Under the pieces are notes generated by a model. The model was not told the DNA's origin. It did not search any database and saw only the letters and a program-made list of their open reading frames with translations. From NCBI GenBank assembly GCA_900315675.1, contig OMZY01000011.1, positions 1 through 64,000 on the forward strand: a stretch of DNA of 64,000 bases. The letters run 5' to 3'. Below are positions 37,823-45,160 of the stretch, one piece after another; within the stretch, counting starts at the first letter, position 1, and each line of letters begins with the position of its first letter. Source of the stretch: an uncultured Eubacteriales bacterium. GTDB taxonomy: Bacteria > Bacillota > Clostridia > Christensenellales > Aristaeellaceae. The position numbers were made by a program, and so were the translations under genes.

Positions 37823-37868
37823 TTGACAAAGCAGGGGCCTTTCCGGATAATGGTTTGTAATCGATTAC
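37823..37868 (+). promoter_or_regulatory. Promoter and palindromic operator of the MATE exporter gene
   Basis: TTGACA (37823-37828), 17 nt, GATAAT (37846-37851). Immediately downstream is the perfect 12-bp palindrome GTAATCGATTAC (37857-37868), placed over the expected start of transcription, as for a LacI- or TetR-like repressor. Confidence 0.7.
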
Positions 37869-37899
37869 GCGGCAATGTCCTGTTTGCCCGGAGGAATTC

Positions 37900-39282
37900 A
37901 TGCAGATCAACAACCGTGCCTTTTACCTGAAGCTGAGGACGCTGGCAGCGCCCATCACATTCCAGAGCCTGATGCTGGCGGCCGTGGCCGCGGCGGACGC
38001 CCTGATGCTGGGAGGCGTGGCCCAGAATGAGATGACCGCGGTTTCCCTGGCCACCCAAATTCAGTTTGTGCAGAACATGTTCATCTTTTCGGCGGTTTCC
38101 GCCGGGTCCATTCTCAGCTCCCAGTACTGGGGAAAGGGAGACCGGGAGGCTGTGCGGAGCGTTTTCCATATCATGCTGCGCTGGTGCGGCATCATCTCCC
38201 TGATCTTCTTTGCCGCCTGTGAATGCTGCCCGGAGCAGCTGATGCGGCTGTTTTCCCATGACGATCCGATTATTGAGACCGGCAGCGCCTACCTGCGGAT
38301 TGCCGGCTGGTCCTATCTGATTGCCGGGGTTTCCCAGTGCTACCTGCTGATGATGAAGGTGACGAACCATGCCGTGGCCGGAGCCTGGATCTCCTCGGCG
38401 GCGGTGGTCGGCAACATCATCCTGAACGCCGTGTTTATTTTCGGACTGCTCGGGGCGCCGGCCATGAACGCCCGGGGCGCGGCGCTGGCGACAACGCTGG
38501 CCCGGGTGATTGAACTGGCGCTGTGCGTTGCGGTTTCCGCCGGAAAAACCTATATCCGCCCGGCCTGGAACAGGATCTTTAAACGCCGGAAGCAGCTGGC
38601 CGCGGATTTCCGCAGGCAGTGCATGCCCCTGCTGGGCGGCGGACTGCTCTGGGGCGTCGGGTTCACTTCCTATACGGCGATCATGGGGCATATGGGAACG
38701 GACGCGGCGGCGGCCAACGCAGTCGCGGCGGTGGTCCGGGACCTGATCTGCTGCGTGTGCAACGGCGTGGGGAACGCTGCCGGGATCATGGTAGGCAACG
38801 AGCTGGGCGCGGGCAACCTGGAAAGGGGAAAGGCCTACGGCATCAAACTGAAAAACGTTTCCTACGTGATCGGGTTTGCCTCCATGGCATTGGTGCTGGC
38901 GCTGACGCCGCTGGTGGTACAGGTCGTTATCCTCTCGGAGGAGGCGGGACGGTACCTGACCGGGATGATGATTATCATGGCGGTGTATATGATCGGCCGC
39001 TGTGTGAACACGGTCACGATCAACGGCGTGCTGGACGGCGGCGGGGATACGGTGTTCGACATGTATTCCCTGGCGGTATGCATGTGGGGCCTCGCGATCC
39101 CGCTGGCGCTGCTGGGCGCCTTTGTGTTCGGCTGGCCGGTGCTGGCGGTTTACGCCTGTACCTGCCTGGACGAGGTGGGCAAAATTCCCTGGGTGATGCT
39201 TCGCTTCAGGAAGTACAAATGGGTAAAGAACCTGACCAGGGACAATCCGGACGGCACGGCACTGCCTGCCGGGGAGAAATAA
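37900..39282 (+). CDS. MATE family efflux transporter
   Basis: A 460-residue membrane protein with about twelve hydrophobic segments arranged in two similar halves, typical of the MATE family that exports drugs or metabolites in exchange for Na+ or H+. The first half begins LAAPITFQSLMLAAVAAADALMLG and the second half LLGGGLLWGVGFTSYTAIMG. Substrate cannot be predicted. ATG 37900 follows CGGAGGAATT. It stands alone between its own promoter and a bidirectional terminator. Confidence 0.92.
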   Translation: MQINNRAFYLKLRTLAAPITFQSLMLAAVAAADALMLGGVAQNEMTAVSLATQIQFVQNMFIFSAVSAGSILSSQYWGKGDREAVRSVFHIMLRWCGIISLIFFAACECCPEQLMRLFSHDDPIIETGSAYLRIAGWSYLIAGVSQCYLLMMKVTNHAVAGAWISSAAVVGNIILNAVFIFGLLGAPAMNARGAALATTLARVIELALCVAVSAGKTYIRPAWNRIFKRRKQLAADFRRQCMPLLGGGLLWGVGFTSYTAIMGHMGTDAAAANAVAAVVRDLICCVCNGVGNAAGIMVGNELGAGNLERGKAYGIKLKNVSYVIGFASMALVLALTPLVVQVVILSEEAGRYLTGMMIIMAVYMIGRCVNTVTINGVLDGGGDTVFDMYSLAVCMWGLAIPLALLGAFVFGWPVLAVYACTCLDEVGKIPWVMLRFRKYKWVKNLTRDNPDGTALPAGEK

Positions 39283-39286
39283 TCAA

Positions 39287-39318
39287 AACCGCTGCCTGTA
39301 TGTTTTCAGGCAGCGGTT
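39287..39318. terminator. Bidirectional terminator
   Basis: AACCGCTGCCTG (39287-39298) pairs with CAGGCAGCGGTT (39307-39318) between two convergent genes, with TTTATT on the plus side and AATTTT-like A/T tracts on the other. Confidence 0.8.
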
Positions 39319-39324
39319 CTTTAT

Positions 39325-39876
39325 TCAGGGAAGCTTCATCAGTTTGCAGTTTTCAATGCCCGCGCTCCAGAACTGTGACCGGGGCAGCTGCCGGACCTGG
39401 CAGACGATGCTGGAGTTCATGGCGCCGTGACCGACAATCAGTACGTCTTTTCCTTCCTTCAGCAGCGGATCTGCCTTTTCCCGGAGGAACTCTCCGGTCC
39501 GGGCGAACAAATCGTCCAGGTCTTCGCCGCCGTCGGGCTCGGCGACATACTGTTCCGGGTGAAAGAAAAGCTCGTTGATCTGACAGTCCGGAATCTGAAA
39601 GCTGTTTTCGATTCCTTCAAAACGGCCGAAGCTCATTTCCATCAGCCGGTTATCCGTTACGATGGGAACGTCCCGGCCCCGGAGCAGGATCTCAGCCGTT
39701 TCCCGGGCGCGGATCAGCGGGGAGCAGAAACAGATATCAAAATGAACGTCCCTGTATTCCTCCCGGGCGGCTTCGGCCATCTGCCGGCCTTCCTCGTTGA
39801 GGGGGATATCGGTGCGGCCCTGCATTTTGTGCCGGACGTTCCAGTCGGTCTTTCCGTGCCGGATGATATACAGCAT
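39325..39876 (-). CDS. Histidine phosphatase family protein
   Basis: A 183-residue member of the phosphoglycerate-mutase-like histidine phosphatases. The RHG motif is at residues 6-8 with catalytic H7; the second histidine is in LIVGHGAMN and the acid in LMEMSFGRFEG. The small size fits phosphatases such as CobC or PhoE rather than glycolytic mutase. The substrate is unknown, and no cobalamin genes lie nearby. Confidence 0.9.
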   Translation of the reverse strand: MLYIIRHGKTDWNVRHKMQGRTDIPLNEEGRQMAEAAREEYRDVHFDICFCSPLIRARETAEILLRGRDVPIVTDNRLMEMSFGRFEGIENSFQIPDCQINELFFHPEQYVAEPDGGEDLDDLFARTGEFLREKADPLLKEGKDVLIVGHGAMNSSIVCQVRQLPRSQFWSAGIENCKLMKLP

Positions 39877-40037
39877 GTTTTCTGCTCCTTCCCTGCGCCG
39901 GTTTTCGGCACGGTAAGGATTATAGCATAACTTTTTTTCGGAGGAACAGATAAAATACGCAGTTTTCCCTGTTCAGCAGGGGGGCCTTCTGTTACAATAT
40001 CCCGTGATATACGGATGAAACATAAGGAGAACCGGAT

Positions 40038-41777
40038 ATGGACTGGATGTATCTGTTTTACTTTCTGCTGGCGGGGCTGATCTTCTGGGGCGCCCGCTAT
40101 GCCGGCCGCGGTGAATGGAATGAGGACTATACCTCCCTGAAACAGACAAAGATCCTGCAGGGTGTCGCCGCGCTTGGTATCGCGCTGCATCATATGTCGC
40201 AGAAAACCTGCGCGCCGTGGCATCCTTCCGCGTTTATCGTACACGGGATGGATCCCTTTATTCCGATGGGCTATATGCTGGTGGGCGTGTTTCTTTTCTG
40301 CAGCGGCCTGGGCCTGTATAAAAGCCTGAAGAGCAAACCGGATTATCTGAAAGGGTTTTTCCGGCACAGGGTTTTACCCATCATTATCGCCTTTTATCTC
40401 TCCGAGTTTCTTCATACCGGCGTCCGGCTGCTGATGGGGGAAAAGATGGATCTGACAAAGATCCTCTGGTACCTCTCCGGCCTGCATATGGCCAATGTCA
40501 ACTCCTGGTACGCGATTGTCATCCCCTTCTTCTACCTGGCGTTCTGGGCCGCCTTCCGTTTCTGCAAAAGGGAAGGGACGGCGATCTTCTGGGTTTTTGT
40601 GTTTACGCTGGGCTATACGGTGGCCGGGGCGTTTATTGACCATCAGGATGACTGGTGGATGAGGGGAGAATGGTGGTACAACAGCATCATCCTTTTCCCG
40701 CTGGGCCTGCTTTTCGGAAAGCATGAGAAGCGGGTGACCGGGTTCCTCAAAAAGGGATACTGGTTCTGGCTGATTGTTTCCTTTGCGGCCTTTTTCCTGC
40801 TGTTCCAGCAGTCGGAATGGCTGATCAACAACCGCTGGGGCTATTACGGCGAATGGGGTGATCCGCTGAAGGTGGTGCACCGGCTGATGAGCGCCGGAAT
40901 CCAGTGGCTGGTGGCGTTTGTATTTGTGGCTTGCGGTTTCCTGATGATGATGAAGGTGCGGTTCGGCAACAAGGCGCTGGCCTGGCTGGGCACGGTGACG
41001 CTGGATTTCTACCTGATCCACGGCATTTTTGTGGAGCTGTTCGGGTATAACTTCCTGGACATCTCCAAAAGTCTTTACTATATCCGGAAAGTGCCGCTGT
41101 ATATTGCTGCGGTGCTGGCCTGCACCGTTCCCGCGGTGATACTGTTCCGCCTGATCCGGACTGCGCTGACCGGATGTTTCCTGAAGAAGGGCGGGCAGAG
41201 CCCGAAGGATTCCGGAGAAGACGGACTGACCCGGAAGCAGAGACGGAAACAACGGAAGGCAGAGCTGGCGGAAAAGAAGGAGCGGTACGGAAAGATCGCG
41301 GTTCCGGTGCTGGCGTCGCTGCTCTTGCTGGGGGTTTACCTGATCCTTCCGGGACGGTCCAATGAGCGCGTCCGGGTCATGAACGGGCTGGAGTTTCAGA
41401 TTCCGGAACACTTTGTCCGCGGGTATACGGATACCCGGTACGTGATCTGGAAATATGAGGGAACAGACAAAAAACCGGCGACTTTGATCCTGGACGCCGA
41501 GATCCGGGACGGCAAGGCGCGTCATCTGAAAACGGCGGAGGAAGTGCTGGAAGCCTGCGACTGGATGACGGAAACGGAACTCTATGTGAATCCCCAGGGC
41601 GTCCGGATGGCGCGGGGGTTTGCGGAATTTCCGGACGGAAGAGAACGCCGCTATTATATAGAAAGCAAGGAAGCTGTCATCCTGATGTGCATGAAGGAAA
41701 ATGAACAGTACTATAATGCCAAAGACTGTGAGGAAATCCTGCTTCAGGTGGCGGACAGCGTCCGGAGGGTGAACTGA
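40038..41777 (+). CDS. Acyltransferase-3-like membrane protein with extracytoplasmic domain
   Basis: A 579-residue membrane protein. Residues 1-380 carry about ten membrane segments and the features of acyltransferase family 3: KILQGVAALGIALHHMS with the conserved histidines, SGLGLYKS, and GTVTLDFYLIHGIF. Family members O-acylate sugars, lipids or peptidoglycan. After a very basic linker (about 395-420) comes one more membrane segment and a ~150-residue soluble domain that should lie outside the cell; I do not recognise it. ATG 40038 follows AAGGAGAA. The next gene starts 16 bp downstream. Confidence 0.78.
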   Translation: MDWMYLFYFLLAGLIFWGARYAGRGEWNEDYTSLKQTKILQGVAALGIALHHMSQKTCAPWHPSAFIVHGMDPFIPMGYMLVGVFLFCSGLGLYKSLKSKPDYLKGFFRHRVLPIIIAFYLSEFLHTGVRLLMGEKMDLTKILWYLSGLHMANVNSWYAIVIPFFYLAFWAAFRFCKREGTAIFWVFVFTLGYTVAGAFIDHQDDWWMRGEWWYNSIILFPLGLLFGKHEKRVTGFLKKGYWFWLIVSFAAFFLLFQQSEWLINNRWGYYGEWGDPLKVVHRLMSAGIQWLVAFVFVACGFLMMMKVRFGNKALAWLGTVTLDFYLIHGIFVELFGYNFLDISKSLYYIRKVPLYIAAVLACTVPAVILFRLIRTALTGCFLKKGGQSPKDSGEDGLTRKQRRKQRKAELAEKKERYGKIAVPVLASLLLLGVYLILPGRSNERVRVMNGLEFQIPEHFVRGYTDTRYVIWKYEGTDKKPATLILDAEIRDGKARHLKTAEEVLEACDWMTETELYVNPQGVRMARGFAEFPDGRERRYYIESKEAVILMCMKENEQYYNAKDCEEILLQVADSVRRVN

Positions 41778-41793
41778 AACGGCGGAGGGGAAA

Positions 41794-42273
41794 ATGGCAA
41801 AAGTAATCATGACCTGCGGCAGGATCTGCTGCGGCAAAACCACCTACGCGCAGAAGCTGCGGGAGGAACGGAACGCGGTGATCCTGTCCATTGATGATAT
41901 AACGCTGACCCTGTTTCCGGAAGGGGCGGGCGAAATGCATGACACCTATGCGCTCCGGGCGGAGCAGTATCTTTGTTTCCTGTCGCTGCAGATCCTCCGG
42001 ACGGGCACGGACGTGATCCTGGACTGGGGTCTGTGGACAAGGGCGCAGCGGGAACGGCTGCACGCTTTCTATACGGAACACGGCGCGGAGCATGAGATCC
42101 ATTATCTGCGGATCAGTCCGGAGGAATGGGAAAGAAGAATCCGGAAGCGCAATGCACGGCAAAAGAAAGAGGAGCCCTCAGCCTATTTTGTGGATGAGGG
42201 GCTCCTCCGGAAAGTGGAGTCATTGTTTGAAGAACCTTCTGAGACAGAAATTGACCGGCTGGTCGAAGCCTGA
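41794..42273 (+). CDS. P-loop ATP-binding protein (zeta/AAA_33-like kinase)
   Basis: A 159-residue protein with a Walker A motif GRICCGKTT at residues 9-17, followed by ILSIDD and VILDWGLWTRAQRERL, the pattern of small P-loop kinases of the AAA_33 group. Such proteins phosphorylate small molecules or nucleic acids; the substrate here is not evident. It is probably co-transcribed with the acyltransferase gene. The stop codon abuts the stop of the convergent MFS gene. Confidence 0.75.
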   Translation: MAKVIMTCGRICCGKTTYAQKLREERNAVILSIDDITLTLFPEGAGEMHDTYALRAEQYLCFLSLQILRTGTDVILDWGLWTRAQRERLHAFYTEHGAEHEIHYLRISPEEWERRIRKRNARQKKEEPSAYFVDEGLLRKVESLFEEPSETEIDRLVEA

Positions 42274-43365
42274 TTACCAGAAGGAGAAAAACCATCCGGC
42301 CAGCGGTGAAAGAACGATCATGATGATTGAGAAAGTGAAACTCTCAATGGAGATGAGCGTAGCCCGCTGTTCGGAAGGGAACATGTCCTGCAGCCGCGTG
42401 TTGGTGCGTACCTGCAGGGCGTCGTCCGCCAGCGCGGCAATAAAGCCGCCGGCGGTCATCAGCAGGGGAATCCCGCTGTGTTCCAGACCGATACCGGCCA
42501 GTACAAGGATTCCGGTGACGGCAAAGATTGTCCGGTAGCTTTTCTTTTTGAAACGGAGAATGATCCGGGCACCGATAATGCCGCCCAGCTGCATCACAAA
42601 CAGTGCCGGGCCGAGCCACTGATCCGGAATACCGGCAGCGGGCAGTTTGGCCTGCAGGAAGAACAGCAGGAGGATATCCGCGGCACCGATCAGGGAATTG
42701 GTCATCATCAGCAGGAATGCCCGGGTTTCCTTTTTCAGAAAGCGCAGGCTGTCCCGGAAACAGTTCAGCAGGGCATTCGGGGCGGAAACGGAAGCGGAGC
42801 GGGCGTTGTCCGACCGGACTTCCTCCAGGGAAAACAGGAGGAAAAGCTGGATCAGGCAGGTTATGATTCCTGTGGCATAGGCAATCCGGTAGCCGATAAT
42901 CAGGGCAAATCCCGCGCACAGGGTGGAAATGCCGCTGCACAGCCGGTAGATAATCAGCTGAGTGGATTCGTACCGGTCGTAGACCTGCTCCTGCCCGGCT
43001 GATTTGAGTGAATCATAGGCGAGGGCTTCGCCGGAACCGGAGGCAAAACTGTCACAGACCGCGTAGAGCGCGATGGAGAGACAGACCAGGGCCAGGTTGT
43101 TGGAAAGGATCATGACAGCTCCGGCCAGGATGTGAATCAGGGTGCTGATGATCAGCATCTTTTTTCTTCCGTATACATCCGCCAGGGTGCCGGAGGGAAT
43201 CTCCATCAGCAGACTGGCGGCGTGGTAGGCGGTTTCCGCCAGGCCGATCTCCACCAGGGAGAAGCCGCGGGAGGCCAGGATAGCGACCCAGGCGCCGGTC
43301 AGGGACAGATTGCCGAGTATGGATGAAGCATAAAGCTTGCGAATCTGATTTTTGATTTTGGACAT
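42274..43365 (-). CDS. MFS exporter
   Basis: A 363-residue transporter of the major facilitator superfamily with 10-12 hydrophobic segments. The signature between helices 2 and 3, GTLADVYGRKKML, is intact and resembles drug-efflux members. Slightly short but with both halves present (second half from FLLMMTNSLIGAADILL). The 5' region strongly suggests antibiotic-type induction: a short leader ORF, an internal terminator and a hairpin covering AAGGAG lie upstream. The likely role is export of a toxic compound; identity of the compound is unknown. Confidence 0.88.
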   Translation of the reverse strand: MSKIKNQIRKLYASSILGNLSLTGAWVAILASRGFSLVEIGLAETAYHAASLLMEIPSGTLADVYGRKKMLIISTLIHILAGAVMILSNNLALVCLSIALYAVCDSFASGSGEALAYDSLKSAGQEQVYDRYESTQLIIYRLCSGISTLCAGFALIIGYRIAYATGIITCLIQLFLLFSLEEVRSDNARSASVSAPNALLNCFRDSLRFLKKETRAFLLMMTNSLIGAADILLLFFLQAKLPAAGIPDQWLGPALFVMQLGGIIGARIILRFKKKSYRTIFAVTGILVLAGIGLEHSGIPLLMTAGGFIAALADDALQVRTNTRLQDMFPSEQRATLISIESFTFSIIMIVLSPLAGWFFSFW

Positions 43366-43373
43366 AAAAATAA

Positions 43374-43404
43374 CTCCTTAACGTTGATTTTACTGGTTAA
43401 GGAG
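43374..43404 (-). promoter_or_regulatory. Hairpin sequestering the MFS ribosome-binding site
   Basis: Read on the minus strand, CTCCTTAAC (43404-43396) pairs perfectly with GTTAAGGAG (43382-43374) across a 13-nt loop. The 3' arm contains the whole AAGGAG site, 8 bases before the ATG at 43365, so translation would be blocked when the stem forms. Confidence 0.85.
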
Positions 43405-43453
43405 AACATACACCAGAGAACCGGTTATGAAGTGACGGATGTCAGCGCCGGCT

Positions 43454-43486
43454 AAAAAAAGGTATACTTCCCCCTTACAGGGAAGT
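43454..43486 (-). terminator. Attenuator terminator overlapping the leader ORF
   Basis: Minus strand: ACTTCCC (43486-43480) pairs with GGGAAGT (43472-43466), then five bases and a run of seven T (43460-43454). The 5' arm is made of the last codons of the leader ORF, so a ribosome near its end would prevent the hairpin. Confidence 0.75.
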
Positions 43487-43531
43487 CATTACGCCTTTAA
43501 ACAGCAGCACACCGATCATCTTCCAGAGCAT
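43475..43531 (-). CDS. Leader peptide of the MFS exporter gene
   Basis: An 18-codon ORF, MLWKMIGVLLFKGVMTSL, with a strong ribosome-binding site AAAGGAGG 9 bases before its ATG. It lies between a promoter and two hairpins upstream of the exporter. Size, position and overlap with a terminator are those of leader peptides that sense antibiotic-stalled ribosomes (as in erm, cat and several efflux genes). A short hydrophobic membrane peptide is an alternative, but the overlap with the terminator favours a leader. Confidence 0.75.
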   Translation of the reverse strand: MLWKMIGVLLFKGVMTSL

Positions 43532-43557
43532 GAAACCGATCCTCCTTTTATGATATA

Positions 43558-43586
43558 AGCCTACCCCCGCGGGCGGGTTTTGTCAA
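43558..43586 (-). promoter_or_regulatory. Promoter of the leader-MFS unit
   Basis: Minus strand TTGACA (43586-43581), a GC-rich 17-nt spacer and TAGGCT (43563-43558). Transcription would start only a few bases before the leader ribosome-binding site. Confidence 0.6.
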
Positions 43587-43668
43587 CTGCTGTGATGCGA
43601 TTTCGCGGAACCGGGTGTGTGCGCAGAGGCTCTTTCCGGACTGTGTTCCGGAGAGGGCCCGGTTTGTT

Positions 43669-43698
43669 TTGACGGAGACTTTTCGCATATGCTATCAT
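43669..43698 (+). promoter_or_regulatory. Promoter of the CotH-like gene
   Basis: TTGACG (43669-43674), 18 nt, TATCAT (43693-43698), within 50 bp of the start codon. Confidence 0.55.
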
Positions 43699-43742
43699 TA
43701 TTATAAATAGATACAGTACAGATGAAAGCACGGGGTATACGG

Positions 43743-45077
43743 ATGAAACGGCTGATCATGATCCTGTTTCTGGTTTTACTGGCGGTGATCTGGACGGGAT
43801 GCGCACTCTCTGAAGAGGTTGGAGCGGGAAAAGAGCATCCCTGCATTCATATTGTCACAGAGGAGGGGCGGCCTGTTCTGTCCCGGGAAACCTATGTCCC
43901 GGCGACTATCACAGTGTTCAATTGCGACGAAGCCTATGAGCTGACCGCAGAATGCGGGATCCGTGTGCGCGGCAATTCCACCGCGGAACAGGGGGAGGAA
44001 AAACCCTACCGGATCCGTTTTGAAAAGAAACAGAACATGCTGGGCCTGCATAACGGCCTGAAGTACCGGAACTGGGTGCTGCTGCGGACCTACTGGCATC
44101 TCTGCCCGGACTATATGGGCTTCCGGCTGGCGGAAACCATCTTTGAGGGGAAGTATTACAGCAGCGACTGTATGTTCGTGAACCTCTACCTGAACGGAAA
44201 GGACCTGGGCATCTATCTCCTGTGCGAACAGAACCAGGCGGCCCGGGACAGGATGGACGTCTATGAGCCGGAGGAGGGGGAAACCCGGACAGAGATCGGC
44301 TATCTGCTGGAGATGGACAACTATCCGGATGATGAGCATCCCGGTTTCGGCATTGGCGAAAAACCGTATGTGGAAGACATTGCCGGACGCAAGCGCGTGG
44401 TGAAGGGAACGTATTACGCGATCAAAAGCGACGTGCAGGATGAAAAGCAGGAACAGTATATTGAAAAATGGCTGAAGGGTGTTTACAGCGTGCTGTACGA
44501 AGCGGCGGCCAACGGGGAGGCTGTACGGCTGGATGAGGAACTGCGGCCGGTGCCGGCGGAGAACCTGACAGCCTTTGAGGCGGTGAATGAGCTGCTGGAT
44601 CTGGAATCCCTGGCGGATATGCTGATTCTGGAGGAGCTGGTTCAGAATTACGACGTGGGCGCCGGCAGTTTCTATATGGCGATTGATTTCTCCGCTGACA
44701 GCCGGTATAAGAAACTGACATTCCTGGGCCCCTGGGATCTCAGCTGGGGGTATATAGAACCACCGGACGGCGGGTTTTACGCAGGCACTTTCCAGAATCA
44801 TATCCAGGGAATGGATAATTCCAACCCCTGGTTTGTGCTGGCCATGAAGCTGGAGGGATTCCGGTCCATTGTGAGAGAAAGGTGGAAAGCATTGTCCGGC
44901 AGCGGCGTGCTGACGGAGACCACCCGGCAGGTGCTGGCGGACATTGAAGACCTGGCCGGTGACCTGGGAGAGGAAAACGCAGGCAAGCTGACGGAAGGAA
45001 AAAAGATCGTGGATTATGTCAATGCCCGGATCCGCTGGCTTGACGGGCAGTGGAACGCGGAGGACGGAACCGTCTGA
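43743..45077 (+). CDS. CotH-kinase family lipoprotein
   Basis: A 444-residue exported protein. The signal peptide ends in a lipobox (IWTGC, cysteine about residue 20). The body matches the CotH kinase family: RVRGNSTAEQGEEKPYRIRF, a hallmark of substrate placement, then WVLLRTYWHLCPDYMGFRLA, YLNGKDLGIYLLCEQ and the metal-site region LGPWDLSWG. CotH of Bacillus is a spore-coat protein kinase; many anaerobes carry secreted or lipid-anchored relatives of unknown role. ATG 43743 gives a clean signal peptide; ATG 43722 in frame would add seven residues. The GH3 gene follows after 83 bp. Confidence 0.8.
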   Translation: MKRLIMILFLVLLAVIWTGCALSEEVGAGKEHPCIHIVTEEGRPVLSRETYVPATITVFNCDEAYELTAECGIRVRGNSTAEQGEEKPYRIRFEKKQNMLGLHNGLKYRNWVLLRTYWHLCPDYMGFRLAETIFEGKYYSSDCMFVNLYLNGKDLGIYLLCEQNQAARDRMDVYEPEEGETRTEIGYLLEMDNYPDDEHPGFGIGEKPYVEDIAGRKRVVKGTYYAIKSDVQDEKQEQYIEKWLKGVYSVLYEAAANGEAVRLDEELRPVPAENLTAFEAVNELLDLESLADMLILEELVQNYDVGAGSFYMAIDFSADSRYKKLTFLGPWDLSWGYIEPPDGGFYAGTFQNHIQGMDNSNPWFVLAMKLEGFRSIVRERWKALSGSGVLTETTRQVLADIEDLAGDLGEENAGKLTEGKKIVDYVNARIRWLDGQWNAEDGTV

Positions 45078-45160
45078 CAGGTTTTCCCGAAGATGCATTG
45101 CCGGCAGAAATACAACAGGCAAAAAAGCGAGACAAACCAAACGAAAAGGAGAATGAACAA

